Source of the DNA: Coniferiporia sulphurascens
Taxonomy: Eukaryota > Basidiomycota > Agaricomycetes > Hymenochaetales > Hymenochaetaceae
DNA length: 64,000 nucleotides
Direction of reading: 5' to 3'
Assembly: GCA_002794785.1 (NCBI GenBank)
Contig: NBBA01000006.1
Location: 1,178,001-1,242,000, forward strand
Shown here: piece after piece, positions 10,450-21,241 of the stretch
How the letters are laid out: every line of letters begins with the position of its first letter
Position numbering within the stretch: the first letter of the stretch is position 1
Translations under genes and position numbers: made by a program
Notes under the pieces: model-generated
Told to the model about the DNA's origin: nothing
Databases searched by the model: none
What the model saw: the letters and a program-made list of their open reading frames with translations, nothing else

Positions 10450-13110
10450 AAGAAGAAAAGGGACCAGAATATGTGGCCGTAGCCCAAAAATGTAACAGCT
10501 TGGCAGAGATGCAGATACAGCAGACTGACGCTCGTCGGGCCAACGTCTAAGCATCTAATCTGCAAAGACCAGACGATATCGTTCGGCGACACTGAGGTAC
10601 ACTTAGTTATCGAGAGTAAGCTCACCTCCGAGCGGATCTTTCATCTCGTCGAAGTCTCCATTACGGTGGGTGTAGGAATCCGTCTCGGTCTGCACCATCA
10701 CATTCGGATCCGGAGTGACAACGATATCACCGAGCACTGCAGAGCCAGAGCGCCGCGGGGATTAGCTACGGCCCACCGTGGACATCCTTAATCAACGAAA
10801 GGACTTACGCGGAGCATTCCAGTACCCAGGTCTCAGTCCCATGTGAATTAACACGGAGGTCATGTAGGCGTACAGCACGTTAAGGACGAGGTCAGCGTAC
10901 AGAACCGGCTCGTAAAATGTGAGGACCAGCCCAGCCCCCGCGCTGAAAACGCTCAGCGGCGCTAGGACGCTGCGCACAGTCTTTGTGATCTACAATAGAT
11001 AGCATCCGAGTCATCATCAATAACGACCTCGCATTTCCTAATCCAAAACAATATATCCCCACCCTATCCCGGACGCCTGCGCGCCGCATCCTCTTAAAAA
11101 TCTCCACGCAAGCGAAAGCCACGCAGAGTGCAGCGACCCCCCAGATACACATGAACGTATAGAACGCCCTCTCCTGCTCCGCGTTCGTCAGGAGCTCCGT
11201 CGCATAGAAAGCTGCAGACACAGTGGCAGAGACCATGAGCGCTACAAGTAGCACAAACAACGCGTTGAACGCTGTCCGGCCATACTTCCCCAGCTCCCCG
11301 CGCATGTTGCTCTTGTGCCTATCGTACAGGACCAGCGCGAGTGCGACATGAAGGAGGGCATACGACCAATAATTGAAGAAAGTTTCAGTCGTTACGAGGA
11401 CATCCAATTCGCCGGTGCTCCCAGGAAGGGTATTCCAGCTGACGAAATACGCGATTTCGATGAAGTTGTAAATAGCGTTGAAAAGGGACGCGGCGAAGAG
11501 TGCCAGGAAGGGTGCCCGGTGTCCAGAGTTCCACTGGATGACCAGGGCGGAGAGCGCGGCGAACACGACGAACACGACGCCAAAAAAGCAATTGACGACC
11601 ATATTACCCCAGCATGGTCAATAGGTTAGATCGTGCGTGCCAAGGACTATACAGACAGTAGGCTCACAATTGACAGCGGATCTGGCTGAAAGTGACTTCC
11701 GAGGCCCGATGCATCTGTGCTCTGTGCCGAAACGAGCGAAAAAAACACAGAGAAACACAAGATAGAGCGCGTCGAGATCATTTTCGGTTCGATGGAGCCG
11801 GGGAAGGACTGGGTGAATCCTGCTTTTGTGGGAAGCTAAGAGGGGATTACTTGTACTGCGACGTGCACAGGTTGGAGTTTACCTTGTAGGTAGGGATAAC
11901 ACCGCCAGCGCCTCGATGCACCAGCGTGCGAAGGCTTTCGCGCCTATCATCGAATGGAAGCAACTTGAGCGTACTGTCCAGCGGGGGCGGAGCCGCCGAG
12001 TTGGGCGAGTGAGCGCTCCGGTATAGTCGGTGAGCGATTACAGAATAACAAACCACAGTATCTTGGCACTACTATTAAGGTAGGAAGATATACAGCACGA
12101 GTACGATGGAACCGGTCGTCAATTTACAGTCGTCTATGCAGATGATGATAATAGAAAGGAGGCATCATCGCCTCCGCGTTGCTTCTACTTTTGGCCACTT
12201 TTGTGCCCAGTCTGGACGTCTATATTGTGAAAGTTTTCGTTAATATGTGGCAGGCTTCCCCATTAGTGCGTCAAAGTTTATACTTAAGAGCAACTCACCG
12301 TAACCGCTATACTGACTACCCGATATTTTGGTTAGGGCATGTCGACATTACCAGCGCTAGAAGCTGCAAACAGCAAAATAACGCCCCAAAAGCGACTCCA
12401 AAACCGAATATAGACCCATACATTGGTACTTAACCGCTCGTCTTCGCTCTGGAGTCCTCGGATATGTGAAAGTGTGGATAGGGCAGTGAGATTAAAGAAT
12501 CCAGAACACGTTCCCCCGGCGTGTACCATGTACAACTCCGACGCTTGCTGAAACGCGCGCATACCGGCTACGAGGCAGAATGGCATTTTCACGCATTGAC
12601 CACGTCACAACCTTCGGAAAAACGCAGGCATTTGCGCTATGGCGATGTACAGTGTACCCTCCTGCCCCGAACACCCTTCGTTGATACACCACAATGGATG
12701 AGCAGCCCTATACATATAAAACCATATAACACCGCCTTTTAATTCGCCGCAGTTCGAGCAGACTGCATGTGCCCGAGGCGCCTAGAAGAAAAGCCACCGC
12801 ACGACGGCATGAGGGACAAAATGAGAGGCACAAGGGCTACTTCTTGACAGGAGCGCAATTAAAAACGAGTATAAACGCTGCCATTATCAAGCAGCCTAAT
12901 CGCCGCACCACTGATGGTACCAGTCAAGCAATCGCCCCCCCGGAAGACAGTCATATAACCACTCTGGATCCTGAAGATACAAGGGCAGCTCAAATCAGGA
13001 CATCTTGCTGCTCACTTCCAATCGAGCGTCAGACCAGGTCCGCGGTAGCTCCACAAAGCTATCACAATGGGTACAAGACAAGCAAGGCCGCACAGCAGGG
13101 GGCGGGTCCG
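10450..13110. repeat. Tandem duplication unit 2 (contains 7TM-B)
   Basis: Same order of blocks as unit 1 at about 7262-10100: 3' flank, gene, promoter region and roughly 1.3 kb upstream. Similarity is high in the gene and decays upstream, so the duplication is not recent. Edges are approximate. Confidence 0.7.
10555..11781 (-). pseudogene. Seven-helix membrane protein, paralogue B (7TM-B), splice acceptor lost
   Basis: Closest relative of 7TM-A, with the same five-exon plan: 11668-11781 (signal peptide, QPDPLSI), about 11063-11608 (helices 1-5, LYDRHKSN, RDR), 10809-10989 (helices 6-7), 10626-10736 (acidic tail) and 10555-10559. Relative to A, exon 2 lacks a stretch in the loop between helices 4 and 5 (about 22 residues). 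The first intron keeps its GTGAGC donor and CTAAC branch site, but the acceptor that reads CTAG|GG in A reads CTGG|GG here (near 11608-11611), so AG is missing and no nearby AG restores the frame. Reading through the intron meets a TAG. Translation could begin inside at ATG 11600-11602, but that product would lack the signal peptide. Probably a dying gene; a non-canonical acceptor cannot be excluded. Confidence 0.7.
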
Positions 13111-14090
13111 TAACTCAGATATGCGTCACTCCAGTCTGTGACGTTCTCCACCGTATTCGCTAGAGTCACCCAGAAGAGCAGTAGACCGTCTGTGTGGCAT
13201 TTCCTCAAATTGGTCACCAGAGCGTCATCAGGAACTCAGATTTGTTGTGAAACGAGACGTGCGAGTAGATAGGCATGTGCTCCGCAAATTATACGTTCAA
13301 ATAGCACAGGCCAAGTAATAGGACGAATACGATGGTAGTATTCGCCTTATACTGTCACGACGTCGCAAGAGGGGAACATACTTATCAAAAGGTCTGCAGC
13401 CAGTCGAAACTGATCAGCGACACCCTCATATCGTCGAAGTGGCCAGGCAGCTCTCAAGTTTCCCAAAAGCATTGGACCGGCAAAGATTCAGTCGTGGATG
13501 AACAAGGACGTCCTCCTAAATCGAACTGGGCACACGGCATTTCTTGAAAGAATATCCGCAGAGCTTAAGAGAACATCAGAGAGTTTCTGGTATTACCTTG
13601 CACAGGAAAAAGCACTAGATGATATTGCGAAAGATGCACTATAGAACGAAATCGATATGAGATCACACCGGCACAACTGCCCACGCTCACGCAATTACGC
13701 CTTAGGAAAGCAAGCCAGGGCGGTATCATTAAGCCGTAGTGCCAGGCGTATGGGTAGGAGGTAGGTGCGCAAGCCATCAAGTGCGCTTGCGGAGGCCTGT
13801 AGGTTCACAGAAAGCAGTGTTGACGAGCTTGCAGACAGGTGTCGTGAAAAGTCATGGTCGACGAGAATGACGGCCAAGTTCGAAGATACGTGAGTCTGTC
13901 CTGGTAGTAGCAGACAAAACCATAAGTATCAGAGCCCAACCGTGTCGTCGTCGTTGCGTCTCCAACCTGGAAGGCAGTGGAAGCAGTAGACGTGGCAGGA
14001 CGAAACGTTTCGCGTCGTCCGTACGTAACACTAGTACTCCCGTTTTGGTATTTTCGCACGCGTTATGTGGTTGTGTGTCACCCGGGCCGG
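13111..14090. other. No supported gene
   Basis: Stretch between the second duplication unit and the inverted-repeat element. Short open frames only, no recognisable domain. Confidence 0.5.
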
Positions 14091-14462
14091 TACTAAGGTA
14101 CGGGAAGTCCAAACTCATACACTTGTGACAAAACGTGACAATTACGTGACATGTGCGATCGGCGGCTCAAAAGACATGTCCACTGGGCAATAATCTCAAA
14201 TATATGGGCTCCTCTAACTATATAATAGGATGTTGTATACAGAAACAAAGTAGGGTATTATGGGCATATATTGCAAGCCGTTTGTATAACTCTAAAGTAA
14301 AAATATTAACATATTATGCTAAATTATATGAACATACTATTCAGTTTTGGTTAGGCCTCTCAAAAATGCTAAGGGGAAAAACATGGTGGCCATGGTATCT
14401 TCTGGCTGCCCAGGCTGCTTGCTTCCCATTGAGACCTTTCCTGTATGCATCCATGAACCAAA

Positions 14463-14690
14463 TATAATTGTGCACCTTAGGCACCCCCTAAAGTGGGTAC
14501 CTCTTAGGTTATATTTCCCACCCAATAGTTAAACCTAAAGGCCCATCCCACGAAGTGGCCATCCCAGGCCTATGGGAGATCCCACTCCCTGGGAACTCCC
14601 AACATTAAAAAACTTACACTAGCAGGAGTTGAACACAAGACTTATACATAATTGACACTTGACCGCATTTCCTAACCATTACACCAAAAC
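14463..14690 (-). mobile_element. tRNA-derived SINE-like unit, left copy
   Basis: On the minus strand a tRNA-like head has an A box TGGTGTAATGGTTAGG and a B-box-like TGTTCAACTCC about 50 nt later, the layout of an RNA polymerase III promoter. It is followed by a body holding GGGATCTCCC, ATAGGCCTGGGATGGCCAC, a TTTAGGTTTAA block and an end block CCTAAGAGGTACCCACTTT. The right copy at 14998-15262 has the same blocks in the same order. The two are head to head. Confidence 0.65.
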
Positions 14691-14997
14691 TGGTCATAAG
14701 TAAAGTATATTATTGTGATATATTAAGGCAAATATACACTATAATCCGACTCTGTTATTGATTTTTTATCATTATACTCAATTGAATAGAGACATTTCAC
14801 TTATTACAAAATTTATTGTTGATTTTTGTACACTCATTACTATGCCGCTTTGCAATTACATTTGTAAACCAGTAAATGCAATGGGCATTAGTGTCTAATA
14901 ACTTGTATTAAATAAGGGATAAGATAAACCTAGATTTTTATTAATTGTTAAGAAGTCATGCCTATATAGTTTCAATACGCTTTACTTTAGTAAATGC

Positions 14998-15262
14998 TAT
15001 AATGGTGTAGTGGTTAAGACCTCTATGATTGTATAGTTGCAGAAAAGTCTTAAGTTCAATCCATGGTTGGGGTATTTTTTATTTTCTGGGATCTCCCACT
15101 TTCAGGGGATGGGATCTCCCATTGATGTCAAAGGGTGGGATCTCCCATAGGCCTGGGATGGCCACTCAGTGGAAGGGACCTTTAGGTTTAAATATTATAT
15201 GAAAAGTATAACCTAAGAGGTACCCATTTTAGGGGGTGCCTGAAGTGATATAATTGCACGAA
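14998..15262 (+). mobile_element. tRNA-derived SINE-like unit, right copy
   Basis: Head with A box TGGTGTAGTGGTTAAG and B-box-like AGTTCAATCC, then a body with three spaced GGGATCTCCC motifs (near 15089-15147), ATAGGCCTGGGATGGCCAC, TTTAGGTTTAA and CCTAAGAGGTACCCATTTT. It matches the left copy in block order but differs in the number of GGGATCTCCC motifs, so the two inserted or diverged separately. Confidence 0.65.
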
Positions 15263-15533
15263 ATGCAAAGATCGGCGCTTCCAAATGCGGGAATTAAGGA
15301 TTTTTGGACTACATTCTCAAGGTTGCTGTTCTAACTACAATTCAACCAGGCCATGGATCAAAATTCTGTTCCATAGAAATGTTTATTTTGTATCTGTCTA
15401 CGTTTTTGTCGAGTGGTTTAAGCTAAGATGGCCTGTGTGTTGAGCAGTAAGGGAATTTGCATGACCCATCAGCCAAAGTGTGACAGACAGATCATGTGAT
15501 AGTGTATGAGTTTGGACTTCCCGTACCTTAGTA

Positions 15534-17466
15534 GGAAGTATTCGGACTTATAAGAAATCTTGAGGCGTGCTGTCGCAGCACGGGTCGGTCCTCGTTGATA
15601 AAGGATTTCTTCGTGGCCGTTTCCGACCAAGAGCATACATGCACTAACTACGAGTAAAACTTCACAGAGCGTGAGATGTAAATACCAAATATAGTTGCAT
15701 AGTCGAGATTACCAAATCATAATTCCAACAGGACTCCAATTAAAAGGGCTTCGGCACAGGTTTGGTACAACTTCGCTTGTAGAGCAGAGTTTCAACTTGA
15801 ATAAGACTGCATTTTGTCACTCTTTCGTCACCTTTTGCAAGGAATGCGCTTAGCGAATCTCTATAGCACGTATTCCTCTCCTGAATCAGTGCTGATGAGT
15901 GTGGCATATACTGATATGATGCAGAGTGTATGGTAATGTAGAAGTCATAGCAAAATGTGGCAATATCTTGCAGGCCGGGAGACCTGAAAGAGTGTTAATC
16001 GTGGTACTGTTTTGCATGCAGACTCACAACACAGAATTACTTCCACAAAAAAAAACTCACAGCTGTAAAATTGCAATAATATACATGTACATCCATTGTG
16101 GAAATTTCCGGCACTGGTTATAGATTGTAGAAACCAGAAATTGAAGGTGATCTCTGTGGCGAACCTTGCAACAGAGGTCATACGATAGTAAATGGGTAAA
16201 CTGCAGATACGTTCGGCCCCGATTCGGGTGCTGCGGTGGCAGCCGGCCTGGCTGAGCTGAGATGGAAAGCACGTGATCCTGCGGCCAGCTTCGCAAGGCT
16301 TCCTTCCCTCTATGCAGACACTGGCAAGCAGCCATTGAATCACCAGTGGTACTGGCTTACCAAACGGATCACGGTATGGACTTCGCGCCCGTGGACTTTT
16401 CATGTTTGGATTCGGCGCTCATCTAATGCGGGTAAGGACAAGCTACGACTGTGCCTAAGAAAATTTCGTAGTTGCCTGCAGTGCACCACATCCTCGAGAA
16501 TCATTAACCTTATGCCTTTTGTCAGCGCCACCAGACGAGAGGTATGAGGAATATGTACTCAGGAAATTTCATCCCGGCCATGCCGCGACCGTTGTAAAAA
16601 GGACAGGATGTATTGTATCATCCCATCCTTGAGCACACCTTCACTTGGCACTGGCACTTGGCCTGCTATATTTTCTTGCGGTACACAGGATCCTTGGACA
16701 CAACAGGAAATACCTCTTATGCGAAAAATACGAGAATCTGTTCTGCAGTGGCTCCAAGCAGTGTGTGCGTCTCGCAGGGATGCGGGGATGCCACGGGGAT
16801 TGGTAGGGATCCTCGTACCTTCGGGACCTTCTCAAGATAATTTTATTCAAAAAATCAGGTCAATTACATCCTATTTTCCGGACTGGGAGAGCTTCTCGTT
16901 GGTTGTCGGCGACATCACCTTCCCAATTATAGGAGATCCCTGGATCCCTTCCCTGTTCCCGCAGGGATGCACAACTTTGGTTCCAAGCATGTTCCAAGCA
17001 ACCTGTCTCGTGCTGTTGTTATACAGTACCCAGTGGCATTAACGCGGAGGATAGACGGATAATCTCACGATTTGGTGAGATGGGCCAACCGATATCGCTC
17101 TCATTTTTAACAGCGCTTGAATCTATACTCATGTGCATATATTCGCATCTTCATAGGAACAACTGTTTTCCACCTGAAGGAGTGAAACCGATTAGTAGAT
17201 TTGATGCACAACACGACTTTTTTATTGGAGCTTTTGTCATCATACTGTGTCTTTGGAAAGCCAAAACCTTCCCAAAACGATAAGTAGCTGTCACTTTGTG
17301 TGCTGCTAAAGGACTGAAATGCCGACGTAAAGAACAGTTCTAGAACTTAAATGATTTTGTCCCGAATTTTATATATAGTAAGTCCCCAAGTGAAAGCATA
17401 CAGTATCTTCACCTCTCCTGCATTATCTCTGCAGACCACATCCTGGGGCGAACTCAGCATTCAACC
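15534..17466. other. No supported gene; decayed flank of the UbiA gene
   Basis: Short open frames without recognisable domains. The part nearest 17466 must hold the promoter of the UbiA-like gene. Confidence 0.45.
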
Positions 17467-18608
17467 ATGGATAAAGTCTTCTACCTGCTATCTTCTATGT
17501 TGTACAATATACGGACACTATATCTCTTCACCAAGGCGGATATGAAGGTCGTTGTCCTCCCCGTTGTGAGTGATATAATTGTCATTGGATTCCTCCCCCC
17601 TCCCTCCAGTGGCTCCTCTAGACCGTGTTTTTTCTCTAAATAACTTAATTCCTAGACATGTTTGGCCGCAGCAGCTTCCCCATTGGCCTCACTCTCGCGC
17701 ATCCCACATGTCATATTTTGGGTTTGGCTCCAAACACTCCAGCTCGATCTATCCAACCAGACCCTTGATCCGGAAGAGGACAAGGTGAACAAACCGTACC
17801 GTCCTCTCCCATCTGGACACGTCTCCCTCCGCACAGCGAAGATACTGCGATGGATCCTTCCGCTTGTATGCTTTGCATGGAGCGCGAGTTACAGCAAGGC
17901 GTTTCTATATGCCAGCATTCCGAACTGTATCACAGTGGTTATATACGATGAGATGGGATATGCAGCAGGTCACTGGCTCAACAGAAATATACTCAACGCA
18001 CTGGGGCACGCGAGTTTTGAAATTGGGGCATATTTACTTGCAGGTGGCTACAAAGCTTAGCCCCTCCCTTTATCTCTGTTCACACCTAAAAATAATTTCT
18101 CTCACCAGGAAAGAATGTCGCTTCCCTCGACCCTATTTCTTCTGTCTCTATCCTCTGTGGTGCCGGAATAATCCTGTGCACTATTCATGCTTAAGATTTC
18201 AAGGATACTATAGGCGACGCCGCGGTGGGACGACGCACACTTCCTATCGTCCACCCAGAACTCGCGCGTCCGACACTTATGGTCTCGATTATGACCTGGA
18301 GTATCGCCCTTAGTATCATATGGGAGTTGAATTTGTTGGTTGCAGTGCCGTTTATCACACTGGGAACATCAATCGGTTGGCTTTTCTTGACTAAGAAATC
18401 TACCGAAGCCGACAGGAAGCATCTCTTTTTGTACCTTGTGCGTCACATCTTTAGGTTTTCCACTTCTTCCGCTTTCTTCGACACCAAGAATTAATGACCG
18501 CACTTCCCCATATAGATTTGGTTGTCCATAGCTCACACTTTGCCTGCATACTCTTGCTTGTTTCTTGGGACCGCATCCCGGGCCTCCGCCGTCTGGAGCT
18601 ATATTTAG
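17467..18608 (+). pseudogene. UbiA-family prenyltransferase with an in-frame nonsense codon
   Basis: Membrane prenyltransferase of the UbiA superfamily, which moves isoprenoid chains to aromatic or lipid acceptors. Exons 17467-17565, 17656-18043, 18109-18437 and 18516-18608 join in frame (302 sense codons plus the terminal stop, counting codon 191 as sense). The first aspartate motif is SNQTLDPEEDKVNKPYRPL and the second, after the break, DFKDTIGDAAVGRRTLPIV. Expected protein start MDKVFYLLSSML and end IWLSIAHTLPAYS are also recognisable. Codon 191 (18192-18194) is TAA between HA and DFKD, where the family usually has glutamine, consistent with one C-to-T change from CAA. No intron could remove it. 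A truncated product would lack the second catalytic motif. All else looks intact, so the loss may be recent, or the reference carries one allele. Such genes in Agaricomycetes often sit near terpenoid genes; none is seen here. Confidence 0.85.
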
Positions 18609-18860
18609 GAGCACTACATCTCCGGAGGCCGAAATGTTATATCTGGAGTGGAGGCCTGGAAGGATCCAGGTCTAAGATTAGTCATGTAATGCAAAAGTCG
18701 TGCCATGGAAGGCGTTGGCTGTTTAGAGCACTTCTGGGTGAAAAGTGAAAAATTGAGCTCCAGGACCGCCGAGCCCCACGCCATACCTTCCGAATACACT
18801 TTGAATCACGTCAATCTGAGGAAAACTGGGCTCAGAAACTTGTAAAACTATGTTAATATA

Positions 18861-19066
18861 TGTGGGGAGCCCACATAGAGTGGAGAGGCGAAGCTATTTA
18901 CACACGGCTTAATCCTAATTGAGCAAGGGACGGCTTTCTTTAAGGCTGGCTTGAGGGGTAAGAGCATGTTCTCACGGGGGGGGGCCACACAGCCACCACG
19001 CTTTGCTGACTAATCTAGCTTTTTGGAGGCCCTTAACCAGATAACTGGAGGGCTTCGCCCCCCAAT
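18861..19066. repeat. Dispersed repeat R1, copy 1
   Basis: Matches 23086-23266. Shared parts are TGTGGGGAGCCCACATAGAG at the start, a poly-G run, ACTAATCTAGCTTTTT, and the end CTGGAGGGCTTCGCCCCCCA. The ends form a short imperfect inverted repeat, and the end block is itself a GGGCTTCGCCC hairpin. No coding capacity; probably a small non-autonomous element. Confidence 0.7.
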
Positions 19067-19198
19067 GAATTATCTTGAATTTTTGAGCAGTAAATTTTCC
19101 ATTTACGATAACTGAGTAAACAAATACAATGTCCCACTTTTTTAACAGGTGTTGCCTCCACTTACAGGGAGGGTCGGGCTTTGCTGGTGGGAGCCGAC

Positions 19199-19370
19199 TT
19201 GAAGTTCGAGCTCGATGCCGAGACGGCGTCGGAGTTTGAAATATTTTTCGTAGTTTTTTTTAATTGCATGTATGCGCGCTCTGTTTCCCTCGCGCAATTA
19301 TCTACTGGTTAAACGATATACTTGGATACGGAGTGCATTCGCTCGTGTCGCGATTTTCTGAATTCCAACA
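19199..19370. repeat. Dispersed repeat R2, copy 1
   Basis: About 170 bp matching 23970-24146, including TTGAAATATTTTTCGTAGTT and TATCTACTGGTTAAACGATA. It lies about 130 bp after R1 copy 1, whereas in the second pair the gap is about 700 bp. Origin unknown. Confidence 0.7.
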
Positions 19371-20531
19371 GACCTGACCCACCTCCGGCCCCCCCTGGCC
19401 CGACCCGCTGTTGGCCCGACCCGCGGTCAGAGCGGGTCTGACCCGGCCCTTGAGAACATTAGTCCGATCATTTGTACTTCCCCACCTAACCCTTCCATTC
19501 TTGAAATGGAAGTCGGGCGGGTTACTAGGTACACTTGAGGAAACATTAATGGAGAGGAGACGAGTGACCAACAATTATTTTGTCAGTGTCGGGGACTTTT
19601 CTCCACCGGCACTTTGGTAGCAGGCTCATCTCGTTTAAGGACTCGAGGGAACGAACTCCGTTTAACGAATTTAAGTTTTCCGTTTTACGAGTGTTTGGAT
19701 CTATCAACGTTTCTTTGCAGCGATAATACTGTCTTTTTGTCCGGACCTTGGGTGTAGCCTGCTAAGCTTATACGGCTTGTTTTAGGGGGCTACTAGTACT
19801 AAGCATGTTTCAAACATTTCAAATGGAGAAACATACCTCCGACGGACGGACCCCGAGACCCGCCACTTTTTGTTTTTAAGTGTACGCAGCGGTGAACATG
19901 TTTTCGCGATTCTCCGTTCCATCTGCTTTGGTTATAACCATCATGGAAAAGGATGTCTAAGCAGTCGCCGCATATCGATACATGGTTTTGTTCAGTTCAC
20001 ATCCCGTCTCTTTCCGATATTGCCCTGTTTGGTATTCGCGAAGTACCTCGGTTCCAGACTCTGGAACTACGTGAGACCGCCTACAAGTGTCTGTAAAAGT
20101 TCTTCGGTGTCCGCTGCATCTCGGCCCCTGTCGACAAGAACTGAATACACGCCTTCTCTCGGCACAGAAGATGATGGCCAACATCGACATATAAAGCGGA
20201 TCGATTTTCCCCAGTACTTGATACGTGCACCTCCCCTCTTCTGCTCAAAAACCGTCACTGTCTGCAGTTGTGGAATGGTTGGCGAAACTACTGGTCTTGT
20301 GGAAGAAGTTCAAGTGATCCAGGTGAGCACGCTCTTATATTACAAGTACAGGCTTGCACAACGTTCACTCACGCCGATCAAAGCTTGTTACATGTGTGTG
20401 CTTTTTTGCTTTTTGATGATTCAGACCCATTAAGTATATGCTTCTTCAGTCGCTAGCATTGGTCTATTGGTCAGTAATTTCATGGGTTGCCTAGCTAATT
20501 AAAATTATTCTTGAAATTTATTCCTCTTTAG

Positions 20532-21241
20532 GTATACGATTGGCTTATTACAATCACTGATGAGGTTTCTCTTGGGTTTGCTCTCGACGTACATGCCGAC
20601 ATATGAGATACTCATCATCTAGATTGACCTTATTTGGTATTCCAAGCGGGGCATCACGAAACTCCTCTTCTTCGCCACGAGATACTCGGGGTTCATAGCC
20701 TGTATTCCAGCAATCATCAGTTTGTTAACAGTCTTTGGCTTTACTGCCCTTTCCTGACCCATCGATGTAAAACGCAGCATTACTCGGTTTCGACTTGGAT
20801 ATACGGGTGCGTGTAGCCTCTATAATGATTTTTTGTCTCATCTAAAGACGTAAGGACCAATAGCAATGCGGGTGGATTGCTAAAGTATACATATGCAAGT
20901 TACTTTCGACAGACAAGAAAGAGTGATATCTAATCCCAAACTAGATTCTGCTGTATGCAGCGTCGTATTTGCCGAAAGTATGTTTATTCTATTTTATTGC
21001 TCCTCCTTATTCTGTGCATCTCATATGGTTTCAATTCATGCCTCCACAATCTACAGCGGTCATGATACTTCGTGTGGTAGCGTTGTGGAACAGATCACTT
21101 TCTGTATTCTGTCTGTTGGGATTCCTGGGTCTTGTAAGGGTGTGGTTCGTCTTCGCTACGTCATTGCTAATTGTCCCTATTATGTTTTTGATTTTAATAG
21201 GCGGTGCTTACTACGGCGGTGCTTCATATAATGAGGCTTGA
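20532..21241 (+). pseudogene. DUF6533-type membrane protein remnant
   Basis: Recognisable pieces of the fungal multi-helix DUF6533 family, whose function is unknown. At 20532-20564 VYDWLITITDE and, after a possible intron, at 20623 IDLIWYSKRGITKLLFFATR match the family's start (YD-LLT---E--LIW plus RY segment). Later, at about 20969-21241, STAVMILRVVALWNRSLS followed by hydrophobic sequence matches the RVYALWNR region. Between them the frame runs into a stop at about 20755 and no clean splice joins the parts. I read it as a decayed gene, although a badly predicted exon structure is possible. Confidence 0.6.

Larger units (their letters stand above)
14093..15531. mobile_element. Non-autonomous inverted-repeat DNA element with TA target duplication
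   Basis: The ends are perfect 31-bp inverted repeats (14093-14123 and 15501-15531, outer end CTAAGGTACGGGAAGTCC). Both are flanked by TA (14091-14092, 15532-15533), the target duplication typical of Tc1/mariner-type elements. The 1.44 kb interior is AT-rich and has no transposase frame, so it would need a transposase supplied elsewhere. Inside lies a pair of SINE-like units in opposite orientation, probably later insertions. Confidence 0.8.

Noticed and set aside
14620..14700. Possible functional tRNA gene (minus strand)
   Set aside because: A and B boxes are present but no cloverleaf with paired acceptor stem could be drawn; it is attached to a repeated body, so it is a SINE head.
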